From NCBI GenBank assembly GCA_035623985.1, contig DASPSJ010000053.1, forward strand, positions 7,268 through 71,267: a stretch of 64,000 bases of DNA. Reading direction: 5' to 3'. Both the position numbers and the translations under genes were made by a program. A model generated the notes under the pieces. The model made no database searches and had not been told where the DNA came from. It saw nothing but the letters and a program-made list of their open reading frames with translations. Source of the stretch: DAHUYF01 sp035623985. Its GTDB lineage: Bacteria; Pseudomonadota; Alphaproteobacteria; ATCC43930; CGMCC-115725. Every line of letters starts with the position of its first letter. Position 1 is the first letter of the stretch. Shown in pieces: positions 25,075 through 33,806 of this stretch.

Positions 25075-26721
25075 ATGCGTGGATTGATGATGGATCGCCC
25101 TTTGCTCATCGGGGCGCTGATCCAATATGCCGCCGAGTATCACGGCGATACCGAGATCGTGACGCGGACCACGGAGGGTCCGATCCACCGCTACACCTAT
25201 GGCGAAGCCGAGCGCCGCATCAGGCAATTGGCGAAGGCGTTGAAGCGGCTGGGCATCGGGCAGGGCGACCGTGTGGCAACCCTTGCTTGGAACAATCACC
25301 GGCATTTCGAGCTTTACTTCGCCATCTCCGGCAGCGGCGCCGTCTGCCACACGATCAATCCGCGGCTCTTCGCCGACCAGTTGCGCTACATCGTCAACCA
25401 TGCGGAGGACAAGCTCCTCTTCCTGGATCTCACCTTCGTGCCCATCGCCGAGAAGATGGCCGGCGAGTGGCCGACGCTGCGGCACTACGTGATCATGACC
25501 GATCGCGCGCATATGCCGCAGACGAGCCTGCCCGGGGCGCTCTGTTATGAGGACCTCCTCGCCGGCGAGTCCGCGGATTTCGTCTGGCCGGAGTTCGACG
25601 AGAACACCGCGTCATCGCTATGCTACACCTCGGGAACCACCGGCAATCCCAAGGGCGCGCTCTATACCCATCGCTCCACTCTGCTGCATAGCTTCGCCAT
25701 CTGCGCGGCCGGTGGGGTCGCGCTCTCGATGTACGACTCGGTTGTGCCGGTCGTGCCGATGTTTCACGTCAATGCCTGGGGCGTTCCTTATGCGGCGACG
25801 ATGTCGGGCGCGAGGATGGTCTTCCCCGGACCGAAGCTCGACGGCGCCAGCCTTTACGAGCTCTTCACCACAGAGAAAGTGACGCTGTCGTTGGGCGTTC
25901 CCACCGTGTGGCTTGGCCTATTGCAGTACCTCGATCAGACGGGCAAGCGGCTTGACGGCTTGAAGCGCATCACGAGCGGCGGCTCGGCGGCGCCGCGGTC
26001 GATGATCGAGGCCTTCGAAGAGAAATATGGCGTGCAATTCATCCATGGCTGGGGCATGACCGAGACGAGCCCTTTGGGCTCGCTGGCGCTGCCCAAGCAA
26101 AAGCAGCTCGAGCGCTCGAAGGACGAGCTGCTGACGATCAAGACCAGGCAGGGCCTGCCGCCCTTCGGTGTCGATATGAAGGTGGTCGGCGCGGATGGCA
26201 AGGTGCAGCCGCATGATGGCAAAGCAAGGGGTGAGTTGCTGGTGCGCGGCCCCTGGATCGTCGGCGGCTATTTCAACGACGAGCCGGCGACGGCGGCCGC
26301 CTTTGACGAGGCAGGCTGGTTCCGCACGGGCGACATCGCCACCATCGACGGCGACGGCTTGATGGCCATCGTCGACCGTAGCAAGGATGTGATCAAATCC
26401 GGCGGCGAGTGGATCAGCTCGATCGATGTCGAAAATGCGGCGATGGGCCATCCCGACGTGGCTGAGGCGGCGGTCATCGGCCTGCCGCACCCCAAATGGG
26501 ATGAGCGGCCGCTGCTCATCGTCACGCCCAAGCCGGGACGCCAGCCAAGCAAGGAGTCGATCATCGCCTTTCTCGGCGACAAGATCGCGCGCTGGCAGCT
26601 CCCCGATGACATTGTCATCGTGCCGGAGATCCCGCATGGCGGCACGGGCAAGGTGCTCAAGGCCAAGCTGCGCGAGCAGTTCAAGGACTACCGCCTGCCG
26701 ACGATCCAGGAGAGGGGCTGA
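25075..26721 (+). CDS. Acyl-CoA ligase (long-chain fatty-acid/AMP-binding type)
   Basis: 548-residue adenylate-forming ligase activating a carboxylic acid to its CoA thioester. P-loop TSGTTGNPKG at 185-194, HVNAWGVPY after PMFHV, HGWGMTETSPLG (adenine-binding), GWFRTGDIA and the hinge IVDRSKDVIKSGGEWIS with a C-terminal catalytic Lys in GTGKVLKAKLRE. The N-terminus and SSIDVENAAMGHPDV match medium/long-chain FadD-like ligases common in alphaproteobacteria. ATG 25075 has GGGAGG upstream, directly after the inverted repeat. Followed 10 bases later by an SDR, with which it likely forms an operon. Confidence 0.92.
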   Translation: MRGLMMDRPLLIGALIQYAAEYHGDTEIVTRTTEGPIHRYTYGEAERRIRQLAKALKRLGIGQGDRVATLAWNNHRHFELYFAISGSGAVCHTINPRLFADQLRYIVNHAEDKLLFLDLTFVPIAEKMAGEWPTLRHYVIMTDRAHMPQTSLPGALCYEDLLAGESADFVWPEFDENTASSLCYTSGTTGNPKGALYTHRSTLLHSFAICAAGGVALSMYDSVVPVVPMFHVNAWGVPYAATMSGARMVFPGPKLDGASLYELFTTEKVTLSLGVPTVWLGLLQYLDQTGKRLDGLKRITSGGSAAPRSMIEAFEEKYGVQFIHGWGMTETSPLGSLALPKQKQLERSKDELLTIKTRQGLPPFGVDMKVVGADGKVQPHDGKARGELLVRGPWIVGGYFNDEPATAAAFDEAGWFRTGDIATIDGDGLMAIVDRSKDVIKSGGEWISSIDVENAAMGHPDVAEAAVIGLPHPKWDERPLLIVTPKPGRQPSKESIIAFLGDKIARWQLPDDIVIVPEIPHGGTGKVLKAKLREQFKDYRLPTIQERG

Positions 26722-26731
26722 GGAGGAAACG

Positions 26732-27496
26732 ATGACCAACCGGCTCGACGGCAAGGTGGCGTTCATCACCGGTGGCGCCTCGGGGCTGGGGCGCGCCATG
26801 GCGGAAGCCTTCGCCGCGGAAGGCGCGCGCGTGGCAATTGCCGATATCGACCGCACGCGCGGCCAGGACGTCGTCCGGAGCATCGGCGCGGCGGCCCTGT
26901 TCCTCGCTCACGACGTCACCAGCGAGGAGCAGTGGATCGCCAATCTCGGCGCGGCGGCGAGCGCTTTCGGCCACCTGGACACGCTTGTCAACAACGCCGG
27001 CGTCGGCAGCCGCGGCGACGTCGAGAACACCACGCTCGAGGAGTGGCGGCGCATCCATGCCGTCAACCTCGACGGCCCCTTCCTCGGCTGCAAGCACGGC
27101 ATTCCGCTGATCGCCAAGGCGGGCGGCGGCGCCATCGTCAACGTCTCCTCGGTGGCCGGGCTCATCGGCGCGCGCGACAGTGCCGCCTATTGCGCCAGCA
27201 AGGGCGGTCTGCGGCTGCTCACCAAATCGGTGGCGCTGCATTGCGCGCATCGCAAGAACGGCGTGCGCTGCAACTCCATCCATCCCGTCTACACCGACAC
27301 GCCGATGGTCGGGCAGATGCTCGCGGAATCGCGCCAGCCCGACAAGATGCTGGAAGCGCTCAAGGCGATGATCCCGCTGGGGCGGCTCGGCACGCCGGCG
27401 GAGCTGGCGGCGATGGCGGTTTATCTCGTCTCCGATGAGGCGCGTTTCGTCACCGGCGCCGAGTTCGTCTTCGACGGCGGTTATACCGCAAACTGA
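26732..27496 (+). CDS. SDR-family oxidoreductase
   Basis: 254-residue short-chain dehydrogenase with an ideal Shine-Dalgarno sequence (AGGAGGAAACG) and ATG 26732. Motifs: TGGASGLGRAMA, DI after the second beta strand (prefers NAD), NNAGVGSRG, catalytic Ser in VNVSSVAGLIG, YCASKGG and FVTGAEFVFDGGYTAN. The HPVYTDTPM segment resembles 3-beta- and 3-alpha/20-beta-hydroxysteroid dehydrogenase-like or cyclopentanol dehydrogenase-like SDRs. Paired with the acyl-CoA ligase just upstream. Its stop codon abuts the stop of the convergent rlpA. Confidence 0.9.
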   Translation: MTNRLDGKVAFITGGASGLGRAMAEAFAAEGARVAIADIDRTRGQDVVRSIGAAALFLAHDVTSEEQWIANLGAAASAFGHLDTLVNNAGVGSRGDVENTTLEEWRRIHAVNLDGPFLGCKHGIPLIAKAGGGAIVNVSSVAGLIGARDSAAYCASKGGLRLLTKSVALHCAHRKNGVRCNSIHPVYTDTPMVGQMLAESRQPDKMLEALKAMIPLGRLGTPAELAAMAVYLVSDEARFVTGAEFVFDGGYTAN

Positions 27497-28018
27497 TCAA
27501 TAAGGGCGCAAGTTCTCGGCGACGGTCTTGAGCTGATCGGCATCGAAGACTTCGACGCGCACTGGCACCACGCCGACTTTGGTCATGCCCAGAAGCTCGG
27601 CGGCGCCGCGCGAGACGTCGATGACGCGGCCGCGCGCGAAGGGACCGCGGTCGTTGATGCGTAGCAGCACGGACCGGTTGTTGTTGAGGTTGGTCACGCG
27701 GACGATGGTGTCGAGCGGCAGGGAGCGGTGCGCCGCGGTCAGGTCGCGCATGTCATAGCGCTCGCCGCTGGCAGTTGTCCTCTGATGGAAGTCGCGACCG
27801 TACCAGGAGGCAAGGCCGACCTGGGCAAAGTTTGGCACCAAGCTCGGATAGACCGTCGGCGGCTCCAGCGGAAGCATTGGCGGTTGCAGCGCCAGCGCGG
27901 GTGGGGCCGCGGGTTGTGGCCCGGTGCACGCACCCAGCGCGCCTGCCGCCAAGAGCAGCGCGATCAAAAAAGGTCGAAGCAGCGGCATCCCCCGCCTGTG
28001 CTTACCCGCCAATCCCAT
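27497..28018 (-). CDS. rlpA: RlpA-family septal ring lytic transglycosylase-like lipoprotein
   Basis: 173 residues. A lipoprotein signal (LLLAAGALGAC, lipobox LGAC) is followed by a Pro-rich linker and a double-psi beta-barrel RlpA domain: GLASWYGRDFHQRTTASGERYDM, LPLDTIVRVTNLNNNRSVLLRINDRGPF, RVIDVSRGAAELLGM. The catalytic-type Asp in NDRGPF and the His in DFHQRTTASGE are kept. No C-terminal SPOR domain, so this is a short RlpA-like form. Such proteins cleave denuded glycan strands at the outer-membrane side of the septum. An ATG at 27988 would also give a good signal peptide. Confidence 0.87.
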   Translation of the reverse strand: MGLAGKHRRGMPLLRPFLIALLLAAGALGACTGPQPAAPPALALQPPMLPLEPPTVYPSLVPNFAQVGLASWYGRDFHQRTTASGERYDMRDLTAAHRSLPLDTIVRVTNLNNNRSVLLRINDRGPFARGRVIDVSRGAAELLGMTKVGVVPVRVEVFDADQLKTVAENLRPY

Positions 28019-28895
28019 GCCGAGACAGAGTGTATGGAACTTCTTGCCGACTGGCTAATAATTCATTTCGCGGAAATTACAGGTCTAAATTGTTGTTTTT
28101 CCGCCGCGGCCGGCCTTCCGAACTGGGGGTCTCGCTCGCGCAAACAATCGCTCACGGCATGTGTGTCGGGTCTGTCGCGACGAGGCCTCTGTCGAGCCGC
28201 GGCGCATCCGCATGTACCGGACCGGCGCGCATTGTCGCTTGATCGTTGGCCAGGGCGAATTGTGACGAGCGAGGGCGCCCGCCGGGATCGAGGGCACGGT
28301 CCCGTCGTCGAGCAACAAGGAGCCGCTCATTGCTGAGCGGCCCCCGGTTTCGTCGGTTTGGTTGCACAGCTGCCGGTCGCGCAAAGCACGTACAGCAGCG
28401 AGGCAATAGTACCGATCCGCAAAAAGAAACGCTACGCGAAAGCATAATTTCGTCGCATGCCGTTCCCTTCCATCGGTTTTCGGGCGTCGGGCGGTCGGCC
28501 GATGGCGGCGGCGTCCCAGGCTCCTTCCGGCAAAGACGGAAAGCAGAGAAATCACTGTGCCGCAGGGATTCCGGCGATCGCCGCTCACGCCGCTTCGCCG
28601 TCGCCGCTGCTCGTCGGCGCCGTCGCCGGCGATTTTTGGGAGATGCGTGGGCAAATTCCGGACCTTTATCCGCGGTGGCCGCGCAGCGCCCGCGCCCCGC
28701 CGAGTCGCCGTCGGCGCGTGCGACTGCTCGTCGCGGCGGATAGACGTCAACGCAATCTTGCCACATTGCAATTGTTCAATTCGCGACGTATTGGCAGCTT
28801 GGGCGGCCCGGCATCATCGCCATATACCGGCGAGACCGGATCGGCTGCCGCTTCCGGGGCGGCTGCCGTTTGACGACCAGCGACAAAAGGGCGAC
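28019..28895. other. Non-coding or unassigned region
   Basis: No recognisable gene. Several open frames cross it but their composition (Arg-, Ala- and Pro-rich) is that of shadow frames, and none has a credible start and motif. It contains a short perfect hairpin at 28322-28341 and a mildly AT-richer stretch near 28060-28090 upstream of rlpA that could include its promoter. The last 200 bases precede the ClC gene and may carry its promoter, which could not be identified. Confidence 0.45.
28322..28341. repeat. Perfect hairpin, GCCGCTCA-TTGC-TGAGCGGC
   Basis: An 8-base-pair perfect stem with a 4-base loop, followed by a C-run and GGTTT, inside an otherwise featureless intergenic region. No T-run follows on either strand, so an intrinsic terminator is doubtful. 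It may be part of a structured RNA or a protein-binding site. Confidence 0.5.
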
Positions 28896-30794
28896 ATGGC
28901 GGGCGAAGGCGAACATGGGCATGAGGGACGACCGGTCGCGCTGGCCGGGCTTTCGTTCGTCGCGCTGGCGATCGGGGTGCTTGCCGGCGGCTCCTCGGTG
29001 TTGTTTCGCGCCATGGTCGCCGGCATCCACAACCTCTTCTTTCTTGGCACGTTCTCCTTCTATTACGACCCGAACCTACATACGCCCGCAAGCTGGCTCG
29101 GGCCGCTGGTGATACTGTCTCCGGCGATCGGCGGCATCGCCGTGGTCATGCTGATGCGGGCGCTGCCCTCGGACCGGCGGGGGCAAGGCGTCTCCGACAT
29201 CATCGATGCCATCTATTATCGCGAGGGCCGGGTTCGCACCGTTTCGGCCTTCGCCAAATCGCTGGCGGCGGGCGTGCAGAGCGCCAGCGGCGGCTCGGTC
29301 GGGCGGGAGGCGGCGATCGTGCAGATCGGCGCCGCGCTCGCCTCGCGCCTCTCGCGGCTGCTCAACCTCGCGCAATGGCAGCGCATGACGCTGGTCGCCG
29401 CCGGCGCCGCCGCCGGACTTGCCGGCGCCTTCAACGCGCCGCTCGGCTCGATCGTCTTCGCGATCGAGTTGATGATGCCCGAGATCAGCGCTCGCACGCT
29501 GCTGCCGGTCACCATTGCCAGCGGCGCCAGCACCTTCGTCACGCGCTTCTATTACGGAATGCAGCCGACCTTCCTGGTGCAGACCGTAATGGCAACCCAT
29601 CTGCGCATCGCCGGCGTCCTCGGCCTTTTGCCCTTCGTGCTGTTCGGCATCCTTCTGGGCTTTGCCGCCTGGTCGATGATCGCCGTGCTCGGCTGGTCGG
29701 AACGCCAATTCGCGCGGATCACGCCCAACCCTTATCTCCAACACATGATCGGCATGTTCCTGGTAGGCGGGCTCGCTTATGGGATGATGGTCACCACCGG
29801 TCATTACTATGTTGCCGGGCCGAGCTACGCCGCGTTGCAGGACATGCTGCGCGGCGACATTTCCGCCCTTGGTTTCTTCGCGCTTCTCTTCGTCGCCAAG
29901 GTGCTGGCCACGGTGTTGACGCTCGGCTCCGGCGGGAGCGGCGGCGTCTTCTCGGCCTCGCTGGTCATTGGCGCCGCGTTCGGCGGGCTGGTGGGGACGG
30001 CCACGACGCTGCTCGCGCCGGGCCTCGGGCTTGACGTCACCGATTTCTGCATCGTCGGAATGGCCGGCATGCTCGGCGGCACGACCGGCGCTGCGATCAC
30101 CGCCATCGTCATGGTGTTCGAGTTGACGCGCGACTACAACGTCATCGTGCCGATGATCCTGGGCGTGACCCTGGCGCTGGCCGTGCGCCGCGCGGTGCTG
30201 CCGGAGAGCGTCTACACGCTGAAGCTCGTCAAGAAGGGCCACGAAGTACCCGACGCATTGCAGGCGAACACCTATCGCATCCGGCACGCCGACAAGGCGA
30301 TGGCAACCGATTTCGAACTACGCCAGGCGAGCGAGTCGCTCGATGACGTGATCGTCTCGCTGGAGGAGACCGGCAAGCCGTTTTATCTCATGGTCGTCGA
30401 CGGCGAGCGCATCAAGGGCTATGTCCGCCTCGATCCCGGCTTCAAGCTGTGGCAATCACGTGAGCCCGGCATGATGCTCGGCGACGTCGCGCGCACCGAT
30501 TTCGCGCTGGCGCGTCCGGGCGATACCATGTTCGATCTGATCGGCCGGCTGGCCCGGCGCGGCGGCAATCTCGCCATCGTCGTGCGCGGCACGCGGCGGA
30601 TTCCGCGCGCCGATGACGTCGCGGGCTATATCGCGCTCGACACCATGGGCGCCGCCGTCATCGACAACGCGCGTGCCTATGCCGCACCGACGACGCGCAA
30701 TCCCTTCCCGATCCTCTATCGCCGCCGCGTCATCCGCCCGATTCGCTTCTGGCGCGACAAGTTGAGAGGGCCGCAGGCAAAGCGCGAGCCTTGA
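28896..30794 (+). CDS. ClC-family chloride channel/antiporter with CBS-like C-terminal region
   Basis: 632-residue integral membrane protein. ATG 28896 lies close to AAAGGGCG and just before the first membrane helix (ALAGLSFVALAIGVLAGGSSVLF); longer frames upstream lack sense. The ClC fold is recognised from SGGSVGRE with the gating Glu at 138, GLAGAFNAPLGSIVFAIE, and GSGGSGGVFSASLVIGAAFGG, with about ten membrane spans. The selectivity-filter motifs are unusual: GQGVSD where GSGIP is expected, GREAA where GREGP is usual and GVFSA where GxFxP is usual. The C-terminal cytoplasmic part (about 430-600) looks like a pair of divergent CBS motifs. Confidence 0.88.
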   Translation: MAGEGEHGHEGRPVALAGLSFVALAIGVLAGGSSVLFRAMVAGIHNLFFLGTFSFYYDPNLHTPASWLGPLVILSPAIGGIAVVMLMRALPSDRRGQGVSDIIDAIYYREGRVRTVSAFAKSLAAGVQSASGGSVGREAAIVQIGAALASRLSRLLNLAQWQRMTLVAAGAAAGLAGAFNAPLGSIVFAIELMMPEISARTLLPVTIASGASTFVTRFYYGMQPTFLVQTVMATHLRIAGVLGLLPFVLFGILLGFAAWSMIAVLGWSERQFARITPNPYLQHMIGMFLVGGLAYGMMVTTGHYYVAGPSYAALQDMLRGDISALGFFALLFVAKVLATVLTLGSGGSGGVFSASLVIGAAFGGLVGTATTLLAPGLGLDVTDFCIVGMAGMLGGTTGAAITAIVMVFELTRDYNVIVPMILGVTLALAVRRAVLPESVYTLKLVKKGHEVPDALQANTYRIRHADKAMATDFELRQASESLDDVIVSLEETGKPFYLMVVDGERIKGYVRLDPGFKLWQSREPGMMLGDVARTDFALARPGDTMFDLIGRLARRGGNLAIVVRGTRRIPRADDVAGYIALDTMGAAVIDNARAYAAPTTRNPFPILYRRRVIRPIRFWRDKLRGPQAKREP

Positions 30795-30967
30795 CCCGCG
30801 TCGTGTCGCGGCGTCACCCTCTCGGCCGCAAGGGCACCGCGTAGCGTCAAATGACGCTCCGCGGCAAAGCGATGCTTGCCTTGGGGGCGGCGAAGAATAC
30901 TATCGATGCAGCACCACCGCCACGCCGAAGACGGGCGGGGGTATGCCGAAAAAGAAGGGAGGTCCGC

Positions 30968-31225
30968 ATGCCGCGAAAATTTCGCCTGACATGTGCGCGC
31001 ACGACCTACTTCGATATCGACGTCATGGCGGAGGACGGCGCCGAGGCGGAGCGGCTGGTGGAGGCGGCCTTCGCCGGCAATCCAGCGCTGTGCGACAACT
31101 TCCGGCCGATCGGCAAGCCGACCCATCGTATCGTCGAGATCGCTGCCCTGGAAGTGGCGGCCGAGGAACGCCTCAGGGGCGGGGCAAACGAAAAGCCAGC
31201 CGTCTCCGAGAGACGGCTGGCTTGA
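30968..31225 (+). CDS. Conserved small hypothetical protein
   Basis: 85 residues from ATG 30968, with a good Shine-Dalgarno sequence (AAGGGAGG). The sequence opens FRLTCARTTYFDIDVMAEDGAEAERLVEAAF, which resembles small alphaproteobacterial proteins with a beta-alpha-beta arrangement (general impression, no named family). The last 12 codons are formed by one arm and loop of the terminator of the convergent tRNA-Pro gene, so its C-terminus is shaped by an RNA element. No operon partner. Confidence 0.6.
   Translation: MPRKFRLTCARTTYFDIDVMAEDGAEAERLVEAAFAGNPALCDNFRPIGKPTHRIVEIAALEVAAEERLRGGANEKPAVSERRLA
31190..31223 (-). terminator. Intrinsic terminator of tRNA-Pro
   Basis: On the minus strand, AAGCCAGCCGTCTC and its exact complement (31193-31206 and 31210-31223) form a 14-base-pair perfect stem with a 3-base loop, followed by TTTTCGTTTG. 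It lies 7 bases after the CCA end of the tRNA. It overlaps the last codons of the convergent small gene. Confidence 0.9.
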
Positions 31226-31229
31226 TGAC

Positions 31230-31306
31230 TGGTCGGAGTGAGAGGATTTGAACCTCCGGCCCCTGCCTCCCGAAAGCAGTGCTCTACCAGGCTGAGCTAC
31301 ACTCCG
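31230..31306 (-). tRNA. tRNA-Pro (CGG)
   Basis: On the minus strand a 77-base cloverleaf starts CGGAGTGTAGCTCAGCCTGG and ends CACTCCGACCA. The acceptor stem CGGAGTG/CACTCCG is perfect. The anticodon arm has loop TTCGGGA, giving anticodon CGG (reads CCG, proline). The T-arm has GGTTCAAATCC. The 3' CCA is encoded. A strong intrinsic terminator follows immediately. Confidence 0.95.
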
Positions 31307-31359
31307 GCGCCGGCCGATATACCGCCTGGCGCGTTTTGCCGCAACCCCCGGACCGGTCC

Positions 31360-32379
31360 TTAATGGCCGCGCGCGAGGCAGAAATCGACGGCCTCGTCAA
31401 GCGCCCGCCGCTCGGCGCCGTCGCGGAACGAGGCGAGGCTGCGACGCGCGGCATCGCCATAGTGTCGCGCGCGGTCGAGCGTCGCCCGCAACGTGCCGAG
31501 CCGCGTCATCATCTCGATCGCGCGCTCGAGATCGCCCTCCTGCTGATCGAGCTCCTCGAGCGTACGCCGCCAGAAGGCGCGCTCGGCTTCGCCGGCTTGG
31601 CGCAAGGCCAGCACCACCGGCAAGGTAATCTTGCCTTCGCGGAAATCGTCGCCCACCGTCTTGCCGAGTTCCGCTTGGTGCGCCGAGTAGTCGAGCATGT
31701 CGTCGACGAGTTGGAAGGCTATGCCGAGATTGCGGCCATAGGAAGCGAGCGCCTCCTCCTCGGTGGCGGGCCGGTCGGCAAGCACGGCGCCGATACGGCT
31801 TGCCGCCGCGAAGAGCTGCGCCGTCTTGGCCTGGATCACTGCGAGATAGGCCTCTTCGGTCGTCTCGGTGTCGTTCGAGGTGACGAGCTGCAGCACCTCG
31901 CCTTCGGCAATGACGGCCGAGGCTTCGGAGAGAATCGACAGCACCCTGAGCGAGCCGTCTTCGACCATAAGCTGAAAGGCGCGGCTGAACAGGAAATCGC
32001 CGACCAGCACCGAGGATTTATTGCCCCAGACGGCATTTGCCGTCGCATGCCCGCGGCGAAGGTCGCTGGCATCGACGACGTCGTCATGCAGGAGCGTGGC
32101 GGTGTGGATGAATTCGACCGCGGCGGCCAATGCCATGTGGCGCTCGCCGCGATAGCCGCACAGCCGCGCCGCGGCCAAAGTCAGCATCGGCCGCAGCCGC
32201 TTGCCGCCGGCGGCGACAATATGGCCGGCAACCTGCGGGATAAGCGCCACAGGACTCTGCATCCGCTCGAGAATGAGCGTGTTGACCCTATCGAGATCGG
32301 TTTTCAGGAGAGCGGTAAGACGGTCGAGCGTCGCCGGCTTCTTGGTGCTCTCGCCTCGCGCGCTTGCCACCAGGGCCAC
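31360..32379 (-). CDS. ispB: Polyprenyl (octaprenyl-type) diphosphate synthase
   Basis: 339-residue trans-isoprenyl diphosphate synthase making the side chain of ubiquinone by successive IPP additions. GTG 32379 is chosen because GGGGAAG lies 7 bases upstream; frames reading further upstream cross the divergent gene. Both aspartate-rich motifs are present: LLHDDVVD (first) and LVDDMLD (second), with GGKRLRPML at the IPP-binding site. SSVLVGDFLFSRAF and KTAQLFAAAS are typical long-chain (IspB/SdsA) features. Divergently transcribed from the DUF2007 gene. Confidence 0.92.
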   Translation of the reverse strand: MALVASARGESTKKPATLDRLTALLKTDLDRVNTLILERMQSPVALIPQVAGHIVAAGGKRLRPMLTLAAARLCGYRGERHMALAAAVEFIHTATLLHDDVVDASDLRRGHATANAVWGNKSSVLVGDFLFSRAFQLMVEDGSLRVLSILSEASAVIAEGEVLQLVTSNDTETTEEAYLAVIQAKTAQLFAAASRIGAVLADRPATEEEALASYGRNLGIAFQLVDDMLDYSAHQAELGKTVGDDFREGKITLPVVLALRQAGEAERAFWRRTLEELDQQEGDLERAIEMMTRLGTLRATLDRARHYGDAARRSLASFRDGAERRALDEAVDFCLARGH

Positions 32380-32518
32380 GCCGACTTCCCCTTTCTCCAC
32401 CCGCTGCGGCCGCCCCTCGCTTGACGGAGCATTGCCTGCAGGCGAGCATAGATTGCTGGGAGATGCGGTCAAGCCCGGCCGATCGGCGGGATATTTCGGC
32501 GAGACCGATGCGAGACTG

Positions 32519-32731
32519 ATGAAGGAATTGCTGCGCACCAACGACCTCGTCCGGCTGTCCTGGCTGCAAGCGCTGCTCACCGACGCCGGCATCGAGACGT
32601 TCATCCTCGATCACAACACGGCGGCGGTCGAAGGCGGGATCTCCGCTCTCCAGCGCCGGTTGATGGTGCGCGGCCAAGACCACCGCCGCGCTCTGGCCGC
32701 TCTTGCCGAGGCCGGCGAGACTCCCTGGTGA
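32519..32731 (+). CDS. DUF2007 small protein
   Basis: 70 residues, MKELLRTNDLVRLSWLQALL then AGIETFILDHNTAAVEGGISALQRRLMV, the pattern of DUF2007, a small ferredoxin-like fold domain of proposed signalling role. The short family length is complete here. ATG 32519 lacks a strong Shine-Dalgarno sequence. The last four bases overlap the start of the methyltransferase (GTGA), a linkage that I recall as common in alphaproteobacteria. Function unknown. Confidence 0.8.
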   Translation: MKELLRTNDLVRLSWLQALLTDAGIETFILDHNTAAVEGGISALQRRLMVRGQDHRRALAALAEAGETPW

Positions 32732-33486
32732 CCGAGCCCTCCGCCCCCTTGCCGGTGAGCGAGGACACGCTGCTGGGCGGCCGCGTCAAGCTGCGACAGC
32801 CGCTTTCCGGCTACCGCGTGGCGATCGATCCCGTGCTCCTCGCCGCCGCGGTGCCGGCGGCCGCTGGCGACACGGTGCTCGACATCGGCTGCGGCGTCGG
32901 TGCCGCGGCGCTCTGCTTGGCGGCGCGCGTCGAGGGCTGCCGCATTACCGGTATCGAGGCGCAACGCGATCTCGTCCGGCTGGCCGGAGAAAACATATCG
33001 CTCAACGATCTCCTCGGCCGGGTCACCGTCATGGCCGGCGACCTGCTGCGGCCGCCGCCCCGGCTCGAACCGGGCAGCTTCGCCCACGTCATGGCGAATC
33101 CGCCCTTCCTTGAGGCCGGCGCGGCGAGTGTCTCGCCAGACGCCGGCAAGGTCGCCGCCACGGTCGAAGGCGAAGCAGACCTTGCCGCCTGGGTCCGTTT
33201 TGCCCTTGCCATGGTGCGGTCGAAGGGGTACCTCACCTTCATCCACCGCGCCGACCGCATGGATCAACTGCTGGCGCAGCTCGTGGGCCGCGCTGGCGAG
33301 ATCGTCGTCTTCCCGCTCTGGGCCGGCCACGACAAGCCGGCAAAGCGCATCCTCCTGCGGGCGCGAAAGGGCGTCGAGACGCCGACACGCCTTACCCCCG
33401 GCCTGGTGCTGCATGAGGCCGACGGACGCTACACGCCAGCGGCCAATGCCGTGCTGCGCCAGGGGGCGGCGCTGACATTCTCGTGA
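32728..33486 (+). CDS. TrmN6-like N6-adenine methyltransferase
   Basis: 252-residue SAM-dependent methyltransferase starting at GTG 32728. The fold is clear from VLDIGCGVGAAALCLAAR (motif I) and MANPPF (N6-adenine catalytic NPPF). The N-terminal LLGGRVKLRQPLSGYRVAIDPVLLAA is characteristic of tRNA1(Val) A37 N6-methyltransferases (YfiC/TrmN6) and their alphaproteobacterial relatives. It is therefore probably a tRNA or rRNA modifying enzyme. Overlaps the DUF2007 gene by 4 bases and is likely translated with it. Confidence 0.86.
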   Translation: MTEPSAPLPVSEDTLLGGRVKLRQPLSGYRVAIDPVLLAAAVPAAAGDTVLDIGCGVGAAALCLAARVEGCRITGIEAQRDLVRLAGENISLNDLLGRVTVMAGDLLRPPPRLEPGSFAHVMANPPFLEAGAASVSPDAGKVAATVEGEADLAAWVRFALAMVRSKGYLTFIHRADRMDQLLAQLVGRAGEIVVFPLWAGHDKPAKRILLRARKGVETPTRLTPGLVLHEADGRYTPAANAVLRQGAALTFS

Positions 33487-33580
33487 TTGGACCGAAAGTC
33501 GCGCTCTAGCCACTTTCTCCTGGTCCTTCGCGGCCTCGCCGCGGGGGATCAGGTCTTGGCGAACGCAGGCGGAGCGGTCG

Positions 33581-33751
33581 ATGACGGCGGCGCGAAGAAT
33601 GGCTCTTGTCGCAGCAATCGCGATCCTTGCCGCCGCTTGCGCTGCCCGCGAGAACGCCATCCCCGTCGAGAAAGTCTGGCGCAACGGCGGGGGCGTGCCG
33701 GTCGATCCCCGCTACGGCACGCCTCTGCCGGGCTCGCCGCCGGAATTTTGA
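33581..33751 (+). CDS. Tiny lipoprotein A with DPxYGTPLPG motif
   Basis: 56 residues. ATG 33581 opens a signal MTAARRMALVAAIAILAAAC with a lipobox-like AAAC. The mature part is about 37 residues: a charged segment then GGGVPVDPRYGTPLPGSPPEF. The C-terminal motif recurs in the lipoprotein at 35003, with the protease gene between the two. A second ATG (33599) would shorten the signal peptide. No known family; probably a small outer-membrane lipoprotein. Confidence 0.7.
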   Translation: MTAARRMALVAAIAILAAACAARENAIPVEKVWRNGGGVPVDPRYGTPLPGSPPEF

Positions 33752-33806
33752 GCGGCTTTCGGCGCCGCTTGCCAATCGTCGAGACTCATGCCCATCTTCT
33801 AAGGCG

